Shown: positions 40,411 to 50,833, counted from the first letter of the stretch. The stretch: 64,000 bases of DNA from Planctopirus ephydatiae (GCF_007752345.1 NZ_CP036299.1:1302001-1366000), one strand, 5' to 3'. The notes: a model not told the origin generated them from the sequence alone. Translations and numbers: made by a program.

Positions 40411-41901
40411 CTATTCTGGCAGTGGTTTCCCCTTGGTTTCGGGCAGGAATGGCAGTACGAACAAGCCAATCAGGAACACAAAGCACATTGTGGCGCCAGT
40501 GTAACGTGTCGCATGTTCCGAGCCTGCGTAAATCGAATCGAGACCAATTTTGGCGATGGGCCCCGTCGCTGCCACAAAACGCCCGACGTTGTAACAAAAA
40601 CTGGTTCCGGTTGATCTGAGCCAGGTTGGGAAAAGCTCTGGAAAATAGATCGCGTAGCCGGCAAAGAGCGACAACTGACAGAAACCCATGATCGGCACAA
40701 AAACGAAAATCTGCCACAGCTCCGTCAGGAATAGAAAGACAATCACGGTGCTTGAAAAAGCGGCTACCAATGCAATCGCAAATGTGGGCTTTCGACCGAT
40801 CTTTTGTGAAAGTGCACCAAATCCGAACATTCCAAAGAAGGCGCCAATATTCAGCATAATCGAAGAATAACTTGGCCACCGGCTCAGTCGCCCTTTCACA
40901 GTTTTCTCGAAGCTCTCCAGAATTTTCTGGTCGTCGGGATTGCGTGGCGCACTTCCCTTTTGAGGCTGCGCGAGAATTCGATCCATCGTTTCGGATCCAT
41001 GAACCGCTTTGAACTCTTCGAGGACCTGGGCCGTGATCGGTTTTTTCTGAATTTCTCTTGTTAAATCAGGAGTGTAAAAGCCAACTGACCACAATCCCAC
41101 CACTCCGGCACATCCTAGCACCAGCCCCAACAAGGCATGCTTTCGCCAAACCGGGTGTTTGAAAAGAGCCGTATAAGATCCCAGCTGCTTTTCTTTTAGC
41201 TCACTCGTTGAAGCAGCAGTCCATTGCTCTGGCTCCTTGAGGTATCGACGAACGACCAGAGCGAGAAGTGCAGGAATAGCTCCAATGAGGAACATAATCC
41301 TCCAGGGGCTGTACGGCAGACCTTGTTCTTCGGCAAGCCCCAAAGAGAGATTGACCATGGCGGCAGAAACATTACCCACAGCTGAAAGTGCCTGGAGTAA
41401 TCCCAGGGTGTAAGGTCTCGCATTATTGGGCATGACTTCCGCCACCAGTGCTACACCGACAGCAAACTCGCCACCCACACCAAGCCCGGTGAGAAAACGA
41501 TAGAAGGCAAAATCCCATAACCCCACCGAAAGCGCACTGAGACCAGTAAACAGCGAATAGAGCAAAATGGTGATCATCATGGTTTTTGCACGACCAATTC
41601 GATCCCCCAACATTCCAAAGAACAGCCCTCCTGTCGCCCAGCCGGCAATAAAGATGGATGTGGCGATATCGCCACCCATTTTTTGAGCACTCCTGACGGC
41701 GGGATCGGCAGAATTTCCAGGAATCAGAGATTCCATCACGGCGGGTCGAGCCAATACGAACAACTGCTGATCGAGACAATCAAAGAGCCAGCCCAAAGCT
41801 GCCACGAGCAGGACGAACCAGTGGTAGCGAGTCATCGATCGCCACCAGGGCCCGGGAAGGACAGGAGATGACGACTGAGCCGGTGTATCAATATGGTGCA
41901 T
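40411..41901 (-). CDS. MFS transporter, sugar/organic-acid:H+ symporter type
   Basis: 496 residues, about 12 membrane helices. Motif A between helices 2 and 3 is GDRIGRAKTMMI, and FLTGLGVGGEFAVGVALVAEV is the helix-4/5 region of the SHS/metabolite:H+ symporter group. A large loop (about 280-340) lies between the two halves. The C-terminal half includes GALSQKIGRKPTFAIALVAAF and YFPELFPTWLRSTGTSFCYN, typical of the same group. The N-terminus LDQQLFVLARP is unusual. Substrate not predictable; leuD is the nearest gene but in a separate unit. Confidence 0.85.
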   Translation of the reverse strand: MHHIDTPAQSSSPVLPGPWWRSMTRYHWFVLLVAALGWLFDCLDQQLFVLARPAVMESLIPGNSADPAVRSAQKMGGDIATSIFIAGWATGGLFFGMLGDRIGRAKTMMITILLYSLFTGLSALSVGLWDFAFYRFLTGLGVGGEFAVGVALVAEVMPNNARPYTLGLLQALSAVGNVSAAMVNLSLGLAEEQGLPYSPWRIMFLIGAIPALLALVVRRYLKEPEQWTAASTSELKEKQLGSYTALFKHPVWRKHALLGLVLGCAGVVGLWSVGFYTPDLTREIQKKPITAQVLEEFKAVHGSETMDRILAQPQKGSAPRNPDDQKILESFEKTVKGRLSRWPSYSSIMLNIGAFFGMFGFGALSQKIGRKPTFAIALVAAFSSTVIVFLFLTELWQIFVFVPIMGFCQLSLFAGYAIYFPELFPTWLRSTGTSFCYNVGRFVAATGPIAKIGLDSIYAGSEHATRYTGATMCFVFLIGLFVLPFLPETKGKPLPE

Positions 41902-42340
41902 AACGACTGGGCTTTCTGATTGGCTTTCTGACTATTCTCGTCGCAAGGCAGCAGCAATCTCAATCAAGGATTGTTGCCATGGTCTCAGGGGCAAACCAGG
42001 GAGGGGAAATCCGTAGGGGAAATTCAGGAAATATGTATCAACCGGTCTGGCGGACGAACTTATGACTGAGATCGATGCTGTTCCATAGCACGAACTCTTC
42101 AGATGTCGCTTTTCCCGAGGATTTCTCCAGAACTTTCCCAAATCAAAGCCTGCCAATACAACTCAATCGAGAGGCTAACGCAAGCCCGCGAGCCAAATTG
42201 AGCTTCACGATTTCAATGCAAAGCTCAGGCGATCCGCAAGATACGCATGATTGCCCGAGACCATGGGCGGTCTCTGGTGCAATGAAAAAGTCCCGCGAAC
42301 TTTTTCTCGCGTCCATCTGAGGGCTGAAGCCACAATTGTC
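41902..42340. other. Gap between MFS gene and leuD terminator
   Basis: No gene seen. It must hold the MFS promoter (leftward). An ACTTTTTCTCGCG-type stretch near 42298 lacks clear structure. Confidence 0.35.
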
Positions 42341-42369
42341 AAAAAAGAGCCCGGCCGTAGTGACCGGGC
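42341..42369 (-). terminator. Terminator of leuD
   Basis: On the minus strand GCCCGG (42369-42364) pairs with CCGGGC (42354-42349), followed by CTCTTTTTT. Classic rho-independent form. Confidence 0.75.
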
Positions 42370-42454
42370 AGATAGGGACTGAACTTTGGCGAAAGTCATC
42401 ACTTGAGCCATGCACCGCAGTTCTGCCAGCTCAACTCGATCTTCACCGTCATGT

Positions 42455-43066
42455 TCATACGGCAAATTTCTGCAGGTAAGGAATTTTGGCAACCTGAGCG
42501 CGGACTTCGGGTTCTCCATCCAGCAGCTGGCCCAGAAAATCCCAGCCACCTGTGGTCAGTGATTGCTTCGCCCCTGGTGGAATCTGCACAGCCGCCTTGA
42601 CCTGCTGACCACCAGTCGATTGAGCAGTCACGGTCTGAGCCAACAGATCGATGGCGACTGTCGTGCGGGGATCGGCACTGATGAGCTTCGTCAAAGCTTC
42701 GAGGTCGGCTCGACTGGCTCGCACGCAGGGAATACCTAGCGAGACGCAGTTTCCGAAGAAAATCTCGGCATACGACTCGGCAATGATGGCCTGAATGCCC
42801 CAGCGCATCAAAGCCTGTGGAGCATGCTCACGCGATGAGCCACAGCCAAAATTACGGCCGGCTACCAGAATCTTGCCCCCCTGGAACTGGGCTTGATTGA
42901 ACGGGTGTGAAGGATCTTGAATCCGGTCATCTTCAAACGCGTGCTCTCCCAGGCCGTCAAAGGTCACACACCGCAGGAAGCGCGCGGGAATGATGCGATC
43001 GGTGTCGATGTCGTCCAGTAAAAGCGGAACGGCTGACCCTGTCACTTGAGTAATGGCTTGAACCAT
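42455..43066 (-). CDS. leuD: 3-isopropylmalate dehydratase small subunit
   Basis: 203 residues, usual length. VPLLLDDIDTDRIIPARFLRCV, then GLGEHAFEDDRI, ILVAGRNFGCGSSREHAPQALMRWGIQAIIAESYAEIFFGN and a typical C-terminal helix. With LeuC it isomerises 2-isopropylmalate to 3-isopropylmalate in leucine synthesis. leuC is at 43898, same strand, but a Uma2-type gene lies between them. Its own terminator follows. Confidence 0.97.
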   Translation of the reverse strand: MVQAITQVTGSAVPLLLDDIDTDRIIPARFLRCVTFDGLGEHAFEDDRIQDPSHPFNQAQFQGGKILVAGRNFGCGSSREHAPQALMRWGIQAIIAESYAEIFFGNCVSLGIPCVRASRADLEALTKLISADPRTTVAIDLLAQTVTAQSTGGQQVKAAVQIPPGAKQSLTTGGWDFLGQLLDGEPEVRAQVAKIPYLQKFAV

Positions 43067-43197
43067 GATGTCTTTCTGGTACGTATCAAAAAACTACTGT
43101 GATTGGGACGGTACTTAGGTGATCACAATCTGATAAATTACAACATCGATATTACAGGATTCATGATAAGTGAATTATTCATTCTGGAAAGGATTTG

Positions 43198-43800
43198 TTA
43201 ACGGGCTGGTTTCCAGTTCCCCGGCAAAAACTCTCTCACTGTGGCTTTCCAGCCCGGCAGAGCTGGCTCGGCATCCGCGATTTCCACATCGCTAAAAATC
43301 GCAGGCACTTCGGGAGCATCTCTCCGATAAGCTTTAACGAGATTCGTGGAGAGAAGATCCACATCCCAGACAACCATAGTCCCTGCGGCAAAGTAATCCT
43401 CTCGCTTGGCTGCCATCACGCGCTCGGCATGGGCTCCGTAATCGTGTTGACTCCGAATTTCGACCGCGAAGATCGGAGCCAAAGGAAATGGCCCCATATC
43501 AACATCAGGCCCGACATAAAAAGCAGCATCAGGACTGAACGACTGCCGATGTGGCAGTTCACATCGAAAAGTTCCGTTGTCCGAGACGGCGATTCCACGT
43601 CCGATCTTCTTCTGATACGCCAGCAATTGCGCGTAGATCAACCCGGAAACAATGGTATGCCAGGCATCTGCGGGAGACATGAGAAAGATCCCTCCATCAA
43701 CAATCTCAGCCTTCCCCTCGATCTCTTCCAACTGGCGAAAAAGATCATCGATCCATAACTGGGTCTCTGCTTTCTTCGGAGTTGTCAGGGCATGTGCCAT
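43198..43800 (-). CDS. Uma2-family (DUF820) putative endonuclease
   Basis: 200 residues; ATG 43800 has a strong GGAGGAG site. Shows the Uma2 pattern: EIVDGGIFLMSPADAWHTIV, DNGTFRCELPHRQSFSPDAAFY (D of the PD-(D/E)xK core) and FPLAPIFAVEIRSQHDYGAH (E), with KREDYFAAGTMVVWDVDLLS. The fold is that of restriction-type nucleases; the function of this very common cyanobacterial/planctomycete family is unknown. It splits leuC from leuD, so it looks inserted. Confidence 0.82.
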   Translation of the reverse strand: MAHALTTPKKAETQLWIDDLFRQLEEIEGKAEIVDGGIFLMSPADAWHTIVSGLIYAQLLAYQKKIGRGIAVSDNGTFRCELPHRQSFSPDAAFYVGPDVDMGPFPLAPIFAVEIRSQHDYGAHAERVMAAKREDYFAAGTMVVWDVDLLSTNLVKAYRRDAPEVPAIFSDVEIADAEPALPGWKATVREFLPGNWKPAR

Positions 43801-43897
43801 GGTTGTCTCCTCCAATTGTCAGTAATTAACCTGACAAACTTTGCCATCGATCAAAACAGACTCATCGGAAGAGAAGCAGCCTGTAAGCACAACTCAA

Positions 43898-45304
43898 CTA
43901 CTCCAGTTCCCGCACATCGGTGACGGCGCCAGTCACAGCGGCGGCGGCGACCATCGCGGGGCTCATGAGTAATGTGCGGCCGGTGGGGCTCCCCTGGCGA
44001 CCTTTGAAATTCCGGTTACTGCTTGAAGCACAGACTTCGTTCCCCTGAAGTTTGTCGGGGTTCATGGCCAGGCACATCGAACAGCCGGCACCTCGCCACT
44101 CAAAGCCGGCTTCCTCAAAGATCTTGTCGAGCCCTTCTTCCATGGCCTGCTTACGCACCAGTTGTGAGCCTGGAACGACCAGTGCCTTTACACCGGTAGC
44201 CACATGGCGTCCCTTGACAATTCGGGCCGCTTCCCGCAGATCGCTGATGCGGCCGTTCGTGCAAGAACCAATAAAGGCCACATTGATCTTGAGCCCCTGG
44301 ATGGGCTGACCTTCCTTCAGATCCATATACTGGAAGGCTTCGCTGATCACCTTCTGATCGTCAGCAGGAAAGCTGGCAATTGTCGGCAAGGTCTCTTTGA
44401 CACCGACGGATTGAGCAGGCGTAATCCCCCAGGTCACTGTGGGTTCAATCTCTTCGGCCTTGAAGACAACCACGTCATCAAACTGAGCGTCCTTGCCACT
44501 GGCCAGGCTCAACCACCACTTGGCAGCCCGCTCAAATTCTTCGCCCTGCGGCGCAAATGGTCGCCCCTGGATGTAATCGACAGTCGTCTGATCAGGGTTG
44601 ATGTACCCGCAACGGGCTCCCCCTTCGATGCTCATGTTGCAGACCGTCATGCGTTCTTCCATCGACATCCGGTCGAACACATCACCTGCATACTCATAGG
44701 CATAGCCCACACCACCTTGCACACCCAGCTTGCGAATGATGTGCAGAATCACGTCCTTGGCGTAAACACCAGGCTTCAATTGGCCAGTGACTTCAATCTT
44801 GCGGACTTTCGGCCGTGCTAGAGCCAGTGTCTGCGTGGCCAGAACATCGGCCACCTGGCTGGTACCAATACCAAAAGCAATCGACCCAAACGCACCGTGT
44901 GTACTTGTATGGCTGTCGCCGCAGGCAATGGTCATGCCTGGCAACGTGAGTCCCTGCTCAGGCCCCACGATGTGAACCACGCCCTGGCGGTTATCGACCA
45001 GGTCAAAGAGCCGAATCCCAAAGTCACGGCAGTTCTTCTCGATTGCCGACATCATCTCTTCGGCCAGAAGATCGACAAAGGGCCGCGCTGTACTCTGCGT
45101 GGGGACAATATGGTCCACCGTGGCCACTGTCCGTTCCGGGTAAGTCACCTTTAAATTCCGCTCTCGCAGAATGGCAAAAGCCTGAGGACTGGTCACTTCG
45201 TGGATCAGGTGCAAGCCAATGAACAATTGATCCTGACCTGAAGGAAGTGTCTGGCAGGCATGGAGATCCCACACCTTGTTGAAGAGATTACGGCTGTCTG
45301 TCAT
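43898..45304 (-). CDS. leuC: 3-isopropylmalate dehydratase large subunit
   Basis: 468 residues. 4Fe-4S ligands C348 (in [17 protein letters not shown]) and C408/C411 ([13 protein letters not shown]); also [43 protein letters not shown] and [22 protein letters not shown]. The aconitase-family catalytic half of isopropylmalate isomerase. Same strand as Uma2 and leuD; the 97-base gap to Uma2 could allow one transcript. Confidence 0.97.
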   Translation of the reverse strand: MTDSRNLFNKVWDLHACQTLPSGQDQLFIGLHLIHEVTSPQAFAILRERNLKVTYPERTVATVDHIVPTQSTARPFVDLLAEEMMSAIEKNCRDFGIRLFDLVDNRQGVVHIVGPEQGLTLPGMTIACGDSHTSTHGAFGSIAFGIGTSQVADVLATQTLALARPKVRKIEVTGQLKPGVYAKDVILHIIRKLGVQGGVGYAYEYAGDVFDRMSMEERMTVCNMSIEGGARCGYINPDQTTVDYIQGRPFAPQGEEFERAAKWWLSLASGKDAQFDDVVVFKAEEIEPTVTWGITPAQSVGVKETLPTIASFPADDQKVISEAFQYMDLKEGQPIQGLKINVAFIGSCTNGRISDLREAARIVKGRHVATGVKALVVPGSQLVRKQAMEEGLDKIFEEAGFEWRGAGCSMCLAMNPDKLQGNEVCASSSNRNFKGRQGSPTGRTLLMSPAMVAAAAVTGAVTDVRELE

Positions 45305-45720
45305 GGTCAGAGTGTCTTCAAAAATCGAGCGAAAATGTTCCTGGCCCCACAGGAGCCCACAGTCATCATTCAGGCAATATCCGGGTGCATCATCGAATCA
45401 CCGGCTGTGATCTTCCCAGCCAGAAGTCGCTTGACCGCACGCCTGAGGTGTCATTGTAACTGATTGTCCTCCCGCGTGGGGTTATTCTCAACAGAGGAAA
45501 AGTCGAATGCCCGAGAAGATTTGATGGCCCGTGAAGATTCGACTGCCTGAGGAGAATCGACCTTGACCGGTAGGCCGGTTACAACGTTCAATCCCCTTTC
45601 ATCAATGACCCCGGAATCTGGCCATGAGTTCAGTTCTGATTAGCGATGATGGGCTGCTCAGTCGAAAAAGAGGATGGCTCGGCAAAGATTCTGCCACGCG
45701 GACATTCAGGATGAATCGCA
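45305..45720. other. Divergent region between leuC and the LptF/G-like gene
   Basis: About 415 bases, no gene. It could hold a leucine-responsive leader for leuC, but I see no leader peptide with Leu codons or T-box. Confidence 0.35.
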
Positions 45721-46842
45721 GTGTGGACATTTGATCAATACTTGCTAAGAAACTTTTTCTACGTCTTCTTCGTGTGCTTTGTGGCAGCGTTCGGGCTGGT
45801 CGTCACGATTGACCTTCTGGAAAATCTCGACGAGTTCATGCTCAATAATCAGGGTGGCGGAGCACTTTCGCTGCTGGTTTCCATCGGAACTTACTACGGC
45901 TATCAGGCCATTTTCTTTCTGGATCGTGGCGGTGCTTCGTTGATGGTGATTGCCGTCATGGTGGTGCTGGTACTCTTTCAAAGATCTGGCGAACTCCATC
46001 CGATGCTGGCAGCCGGGGTGCCGATGTATCGCGTATTGCGAGCTTTGATGATTGGCCCGGTCCTCGTTACGGCTGTCCTCGTTGCCAATCAGGAACTGAT
46101 AGTTCCGGTCATTGCTCACGCGGCCCACGGCGGGCGTGGCATCCAGACAGGTGAAGGCGGGCAGGTCGAACCGATTTACGATTATTCGACGAAAATCTCG
46201 ATCAATGGAGAGAGAGTCAGTCTGGCAGATTCTCAATTGGAGGGAGCTCAGTTTGTCCTGCCAGCTCCAATAATCGTGCATGATCTCACGATTATTCGTG
46301 GGACGAAGGCCATCTTCCGGAAAGCGGCCGGGCAACGCCCCGATGGCTGGGTGATTTTTGGGGCCGCACCTCAGTTTGAAGAACTGGCACTGACGCCACG
46401 TGGGCAGGAAATCGTAAGGAAAGTGGGTCGCAGTGGAGAGCTTTTTATTGCCAGCCCCGTCAGTTGCGATCAGCTATTTAAACGAAAATCGAGTTCGAAC
46501 TACCTGTCGACCAGTGAACTTCTCGGGCGTATTCGAAATGAGGCTTACGGCCCACTCGCGGTGCAGAAGTTTGTTACACAGGTTCACGGTCGTCTGACGC
46601 AACCGCTGATCAACCTGATTGCGGTCCTGCTGTCATTGCCTTTGCTGGTGCGTCGAGAAAGTGCAGGACTGGTCATGGATTCCGGCGTGTGTGCGGTCGC
46701 ACAAGGAGTTTTGTTCGGCATGATGCAACTTTCGGCTTACTTGAGCACTTCGGGAATCATAGCGGCCGATCTGGCAGCCTGGTTCCCGGTCTTTATTGGC
46801 GGTGCAATGGCCGCCTGGACGCGGGACATGATTCGGTCGTAA
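45721..46842 (+). CDS. LptF/LptG-family permease
   Basis: 373 residues, GTG start (MWTFDQYLLRNFFYVFFVCF). Membrane helices near 9-30, 55-75, 98-118 and three near the C-terminus (about 290-370), with a periplasmic beta-jellyroll domain between (about 125-280), the YjgP/YjgQ layout. LptF/G link the LptB ATPase to the LPS-transport bridge. Only one such gene is seen here; the partner may be elsewhere. The segment AAGVPMYRVLRALMIGPV matches the family's coupling helix region. Confidence 0.85.
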   Translation: MWTFDQYLLRNFFYVFFVCFVAAFGLVVTIDLLENLDEFMLNNQGGGALSLLVSIGTYYGYQAIFFLDRGGASLMVIAVMVVLVLFQRSGELHPMLAAGVPMYRVLRALMIGPVLVTAVLVANQELIVPVIAHAAHGGRGIQTGEGGQVEPIYDYSTKISINGERVSLADSQLEGAQFVLPAPIIVHDLTIIRGTKAIFRKAAGQRPDGWVIFGAAPQFEELALTPRGQEIVRKVGRSGELFIASPVSCDQLFKRKSSSNYLSTSELLGRIRNEAYGPLAVQKFVTQVHGRLTQPLINLIAVLLSLPLLVRRESAGLVMDSGVCAVAQGVLFGMMQLSAYLSTSGIIAADLAAWFPVFIGGAMAAWTRDMIRS

Positions 46843-47095
46843 ACCCCAATTGCACCAATATGTTGCGGGGCTATCAGGTCCAGGTTTTCAGTCTAATTCT
46901 GGGATGGAATCCCCGAAAATTCGCAGCAGATCTCCGAGTGACTGGTTGTAGCGAAAGTTTCAGGAATGCAGAGCGATTGAGGATCTCGGGGACTCTTCAG
47001 CAACTCAACAGAGCCGGTTCGGTTGACCCACGCTCGCAACGGGTTACAATCGCTCTATCTCGCAGAGGAGCTTGTTGCGAAACAAAATTCTCTCC

Positions 47096-47169
47096 GGGGC
47101 CGTAGCTCAATTGGTTAGAGCACCGGACTGTCGATCCGGAGGTTACGGGTTCGAGCCCCGCCGGCCTCG
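47096..47169 (+). tRNA. tRNA-Asp(GTC)
   Basis: Acceptor GGGGCCG/CGGCCTC (one G-T), G73, D-stem GCTC/GAGC, anticodon arm CCGGA-CTGTCGA-TCCGG (GTC), T-arm ACGGG-TTCGAGC-CCCGC with an A49-C65 mismatch at the base. Otherwise standard. Confidence 0.93.
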
Positions 47170-47201
47170 CTTGTGTTTGTCGATACGCGATGATCACAAT
47201 T

Positions 47202-47254
47202 AAAAACGCCTTGCTGATTTTCCCGATCGACGGGCATGTCAGCAAGGCGTTTTT
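47202..47254 (+). terminator. Terminator of tRNA-Asp
   Basis: AAAAACGCCTTGCTGA (47202-47217) pairs with TCAGCAAGGCGTTTTT (47239-47254). T-run included. Confidence 0.85.
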
Positions 47255-47312
47255 GTGTTTTCTGCGGGTTTGAAGTCTGTCGAATTGATCGAGATATGCT
47301 GCCCTCTGATGG

Positions 47313-47807
47313 TTAGCTGAGCGGGTGACTTTCAACCATATCCTCAGGATATTGCAGGTCACTGGTTGCAGCCCTGGTTTCTGACTCAACGGAAACAGAC
47401 GCAACCGGCTCGGAGTTATGTGTGACCATGCCGGGTTCATCCATCCCCAAGTGCTGATCTTTCAAGCAAGAAAGCAGTCTCTGCAGATTAGGCTCGGCAA
47501 TGCGGTAGTAAGTATACCGACCCTCTTTCTCACTCCCTAAAAGACCGCAATGCTGCATGAGTCGCAAATGTTCGGAAGCCATGTGGCTCGGAATCGAGCA
47601 AGACTCGGCCAATTCTCCGACGGAATATTTGCCAGCGAGCAGCATTTCCACCATCCGCAGTCGATGGGGGTGAGCCAGAATTCGCAATCGCTCAGCGATG
47701 CGGTCAAAAACTTCCGGATTTGTCCAAAGGGGACGTGGCGCACCCTCATTGGGCAGCGAGAAGGACATAAAGGGCCTTTCCTGTTCCATCATATTGGCAA
47801 TTCGCAT
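47313..47807 (-). CDS. ArsR/SmtB-family transcriptional regulator
   Basis: 164 residues. Winged helix-turn-helix: FDRIAERLRILAHPHRLRMVEMLLAGKYSVGELAESCSIPSHMASEHLRLMQHCGLLGSEKEGRYTYYRIAEPNLQRLLSCL. The recognition helix holds Cys (ESCSIPSH) and more Cys occur at QHCGLL and LSCLK, possibly sensing thiols or metal. A C-terminal tail of ~45 residues is disordered. No target operon beside it; it may act on itself. Confidence 0.9.
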   Translation of the reverse strand: MRIANMMEQERPFMSFSLPNEGAPRPLWTNPEVFDRIAERLRILAHPHRLRMVEMLLAGKYSVGELAESCSIPSHMASEHLRLMQHCGLLGSEKEGRYTYYRIAEPNLQRLLSCLKDQHLGMDEPGMVTHNSEPVASVSVESETRAATSDLQYPEDMVESHPLS

Positions 47808-47998
47808 TGACCCGGCCCGTGGATCCTGCGGCTAATGATAGCATAATCATTGATTGTTGAAACGATCATTGTGGCAAAACTCATCGACTTTTGGATGTGA
47901 CGATGCAATTTGAGGGTTTTGCTGCACGTTATCGGCTCCTAATATAACATATCGAATGAATTCAAAATTATGAACAAGTGTTAAATCCATGGCTTGCT

Positions 47999-48478
47999 TC
48001 AACTTGCAGCTGACTTTTCAGTAATCGAGCTTCTCTGATCAGCAAACGCTGCCACAGCGAGAAATGCCCAGCCAGCCAGAAATGCGACTCCACCGAGAGG
48101 TGTGATGGCACCCAGGACACGAACTCCTGAAAGCGTGAGTGCATACAGACTCCCCGAAAACAAAATCACACCCACCAGAAACATCCATCCTGCCCAGTTC
48201 AGCAGTCCAGCAGCGACGTGGCCACTCTGCTGCTTGACCAGAGCCCAGATGCCGACAGCCAGCAGGGCCAGGCCGTGGAACATCTGGTACTCCGCACCAG
48301 TCTTGAAATCCTGAAGATACTTGCGTGCCAGTGGAATCACTTCCCCCGCCACCTCACGCGTCTGCCCTGCGTAGACATTGGCAAAATGATCGGTCAGGGA
48401 ATGAGCCGCAAACGCTCCCGTGCCCACACTCGTCCCGCAAATCATTGCACCGATGATCAACCACCATTGAGGTTTCAT
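47999..48478 (-). CDS. DUF423 membrane protein
   Basis: 159 residues, four helices. MKPQWWLIIGAMICGTSVGTGAFAAHSL, then FKTGAEYQMFHGLALLAVGI and GWMFLVGVILFSGSLYALTL, ending ITPLGGVAFLAGWAFLAV: the DUF423 (YgdD-like) pattern, here with an ~18-residue insert after TDHFANVY. AAAGGT lies upstream of the ATG. Function unknown. Confidence 0.92.
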   Translation of the reverse strand: MKPQWWLIIGAMICGTSVGTGAFAAHSLTDHFANVYAGQTREVAGEVIPLARKYLQDFKTGAEYQMFHGLALLAVGIWALVKQQSGHVAAGLLNWAGWMFLVGVILFSGSLYALTLSGVRVLGAITPLGGVAFLAGWAFLAVAAFADQRSSITEKSAAS

Positions 48479-48688
48479 AAATGACCTTTATGTTCAGTAG
48501 TCTTCAATTCAAACAACCCGACTCCCGCAACTTTCTGCGACAGAGTCTTTCTTCGACTGCCGCCTGAACCAGTTTCTATTCTGCGCAGATTCCGTCCAAT
48601 CGAACCACCCTATGGCTCTCCCGGGATGGCAAAGTTACAGTGGCCGGGACAATCACAGATCGACAACTCCGCTGACGAGAGCAACTTC

Positions 48689-50179
48689 ATGAGTGACCTT
48701 CCGTTGATTAATCGCTGCGATTCATTGCCCGCATCATCACCACAGAGTGCAAGTCGTCACTGGATCCGTTCAATGTCTGTGGTCTTTCTGTGGTCTTTAC
48801 TGATTTCTGCGATCCCGGTGTTTTCGCCCCATGCCAGTGCCAAAGATTACGTTGTCGGCCCCCAGGCCCCACTTAATGAACTGGAAGAAGTCCCCTGGGA
48901 ATCGCTCGAACCTGGCGACAAAGTGCTGATTCATGCGCGCAAGGAGCCGTATCGTTCCAAGTGGGTCATCTGCCGACGAGGAACGACAGATCAACCGATT
49001 GTGGTTATGGGGATTGCCAATAGCAGTGGCCAAAGACCCGTGATTGATGGGCGTGATGCCCTCACTCGCTCATCGCTGAATTTCTGGAGTGAACGCCGGG
49101 GGATTATCAAGATCGGTGGTGCAAATCGCCCAGCCGATCTCATACCCGCCCATATCACCATCGCCAACCTCGAAATTCGCAGTGCCCGTCCCCCCTTTCA
49201 GTTCAAAGGACGAGAAGGTGTCACCCCCTACCCGGAAAACGCGGCCAGTATTTTCATCGAGAAGGGGGAAGACATCACAATTTCTAACTGTGTGCTGCAC
49301 GATAGCGGTAATGGTTTTTTTACCTCGCCCCAGACACGCCGCATTCTGGTGGAGAAATGTTCGATTTATGGAAATGGCATCGAAGGAAGCATCCTCGAAC
49401 ATAACAACTACACCTCTTCCGAGGGGATTACCTTTCAGTTCAATCAGTTCGGCCCGTTAAGAGCAGGTTGCCTGGGGAATAACTTAAAAGACCGCTCCGC
49501 AGGTCTCGTGGTGAGATATAACTGGATCGAAGGGGGCAACCGTATGCTCGATCTGGTGGATAGTCACTGGAAAGAGCCCACACTACCAGAGGCCAACTAT
49601 CGTGAAACCTTCGTCTTCGGCAACATCCTGATCAAACAGAACGATCGAGGAAATAATCAGGTCGTCCATTATGGCGGAGATAGCGGCCGCCTCGATCAAT
49701 ACCGCATGGGGACGCTGTTCTTCTACAACAACACTGTCATCTCCGAGCGTCCCGCCACCACAGTTCTCTTTCGACTTTCGTCGATGCAGGAAAGTGTAGA
49801 TTGCCGCAATAACATTGTCTGGACGACGGCACCCGGTCGATCACTCGCGATTTTCGATGGGAATGGGACAGTCAACCTTTACAACAACTGGTTGAAGAAG
49901 GACTGGCGAAAAACCCATTCGACAGGCCAGGGAGAGATTCACGAACTGGGAATACTACAAACAGGCGATAACCCCGGCTGGGTCGATATTGCTCGTCAGG
50001 ACTTCCGTCTGCAGACGGATTCACAGCCACTGCGCACCGGAAGTCCTTTGCCCGAAGCCGCCAGTCAAAAGCATCCACTCAAGTTCTACTACAAGCCCCA
50101 GCGGGAATTTGAGAATCGACCGGCCGATCGCCAGCACGATTTCGGAGCATTGCCGATCTTGCCACCTGCAGTGAAATAA
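48689..50179 (+). CDS. Exported right-handed parallel beta-helix protein
   Basis: About 496 residues; ATGs at 48626 and 48689 are both possible, and the latter gives a more usual leader (MSDLPLINRC, hydrophobic MSVVFLWSLLISAIPVF, then ASA). After DYVVGPQAPLNELEEVPWESLEPGDKV comes the usual start of pectate-lyase-like coils: ITIANLEIRSARPPFQF, ITISNCVLHDSGNGFFTS, ILVEKCSIYGNGIEGSI. Later repeats hold VVRYNWIEGGNRMLDLVDSH. Such proteins bind or cleave polysaccharides; no clear catalytic residues identified. Confidence 0.8.
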   Translation: MSDLPLINRCDSLPASSPQSASRHWIRSMSVVFLWSLLISAIPVFSPHASAKDYVVGPQAPLNELEEVPWESLEPGDKVLIHARKEPYRSKWVICRRGTTDQPIVVMGIANSSGQRPVIDGRDALTRSSLNFWSERRGIIKIGGANRPADLIPAHITIANLEIRSARPPFQFKGREGVTPYPENAASIFIEKGEDITISNCVLHDSGNGFFTSPQTRRILVEKCSIYGNGIEGSILEHNNYTSSEGITFQFNQFGPLRAGCLGNNLKDRSAGLVVRYNWIEGGNRMLDLVDSHWKEPTLPEANYRETFVFGNILIKQNDRGNNQVVHYGGDSGRLDQYRMGTLFFYNNTVISERPATTVLFRLSSMQESVDCRNNIVWTTAPGRSLAIFDGNGTVNLYNNWLKKDWRKTHSTGQGEIHELGILQTGDNPGWVDIARQDFRLQTDSQPLRTGSPLPEAASQKHPLKFYYKPQREFENRPADRQHDFGALPILPPAVK

Positions 50180-50213
50180 ACAGAGCATGACAACAGAGTT
50201 TCGATCGAGATCC

Positions 50214-50816
50214 TTACGCCTTCGAATGGCTGATGGTAATCCCGAGGAGTTTCGCGAACTCACCGATCAACGCGGCATGGGCCGGCCAGGCAGGAGCTGT
50301 GACCAGGTTGCCTTCAACATAGGCTTCATTGACGGGCGTGGCGACATATTGCCCTTGCGCCAATGTGATCTCCGGGCCACAGGCGGGATAAGCGGTACAG
50401 CGACGGCCGTTGATCACTCTGGCGGCGGTTAATATCTGAATACCATGGCAAATGGCAGCCACTGGCTTGGCTGCTTCAAAGAAATGCTTCACCAGATCGA
50501 GCACTCGCTGATCAAGCCGCAGGTACTCAGGAGAGCGGCCGCCGGGGAGATAGAGACCGTCATAAGTTGATTGCTGAGTGGCTGCCTCATCAAGTTCGGC
50601 ATTTAAAGTGAATCGATGTCCTGGCTTTTCGCTATAGGTCTGATCCCCTTCAAAATCGTGAATCGCGGTTTTGATGAAATCACCAGCGCGTCGATCAGGG
50701 CAGACGACATCGACCTCACAGCCCAGAAGCTGCAGCATCTGGTAGGGAACCATCAACTCGTAATCTTCGACGAAATCACCGGCGATGATCAGAATCTTCG
50801 GCATCAAAAAGCTCAT
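50214..50816 (-). CDS. DJ-1/PfpI-family protein
   Basis: 200 residues. [22 protein letters not shown] (family Glu near E20), [16 protein letters not shown], then the nucleophile elbow [15 protein letters not shown] with C123-H124, and the end [19 protein letters not shown]. This is the PfpI-type set of class I amidotransferase-like enzymes: intracellular protease or glyoxalase/deglycase. The stop lies 35 bases from that of the beta-helix gene, convergent. Confidence 0.9.
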   Translation of the reverse strand: MSFLMPKILIIAGDFVEDYELMVPYQMLQLLGCEVDVVCPDRRAGDFIKTAIHDFEGDQTYSEKPGHRFTLNAELDEAATQQSTYDGLYLPGGRSPEYLRLDQRVLDLVKHFFEAAKPVAAICHGIQILTAARVINGRRCTAYPACGPEITLAQGQYVATPVNEAYVEGNLVTAPAWPAHAALIGEFAKLLGITISHSKA

Positions 50817-50833
50817 TTCTATCGATGGAGGAA

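Noticed and set aside
45305-45720. Leucine attenuator or T-box ahead of leuC
   Set aside because: No leader peptide with Leu codons, no T-box core and no alternative hairpins seen.
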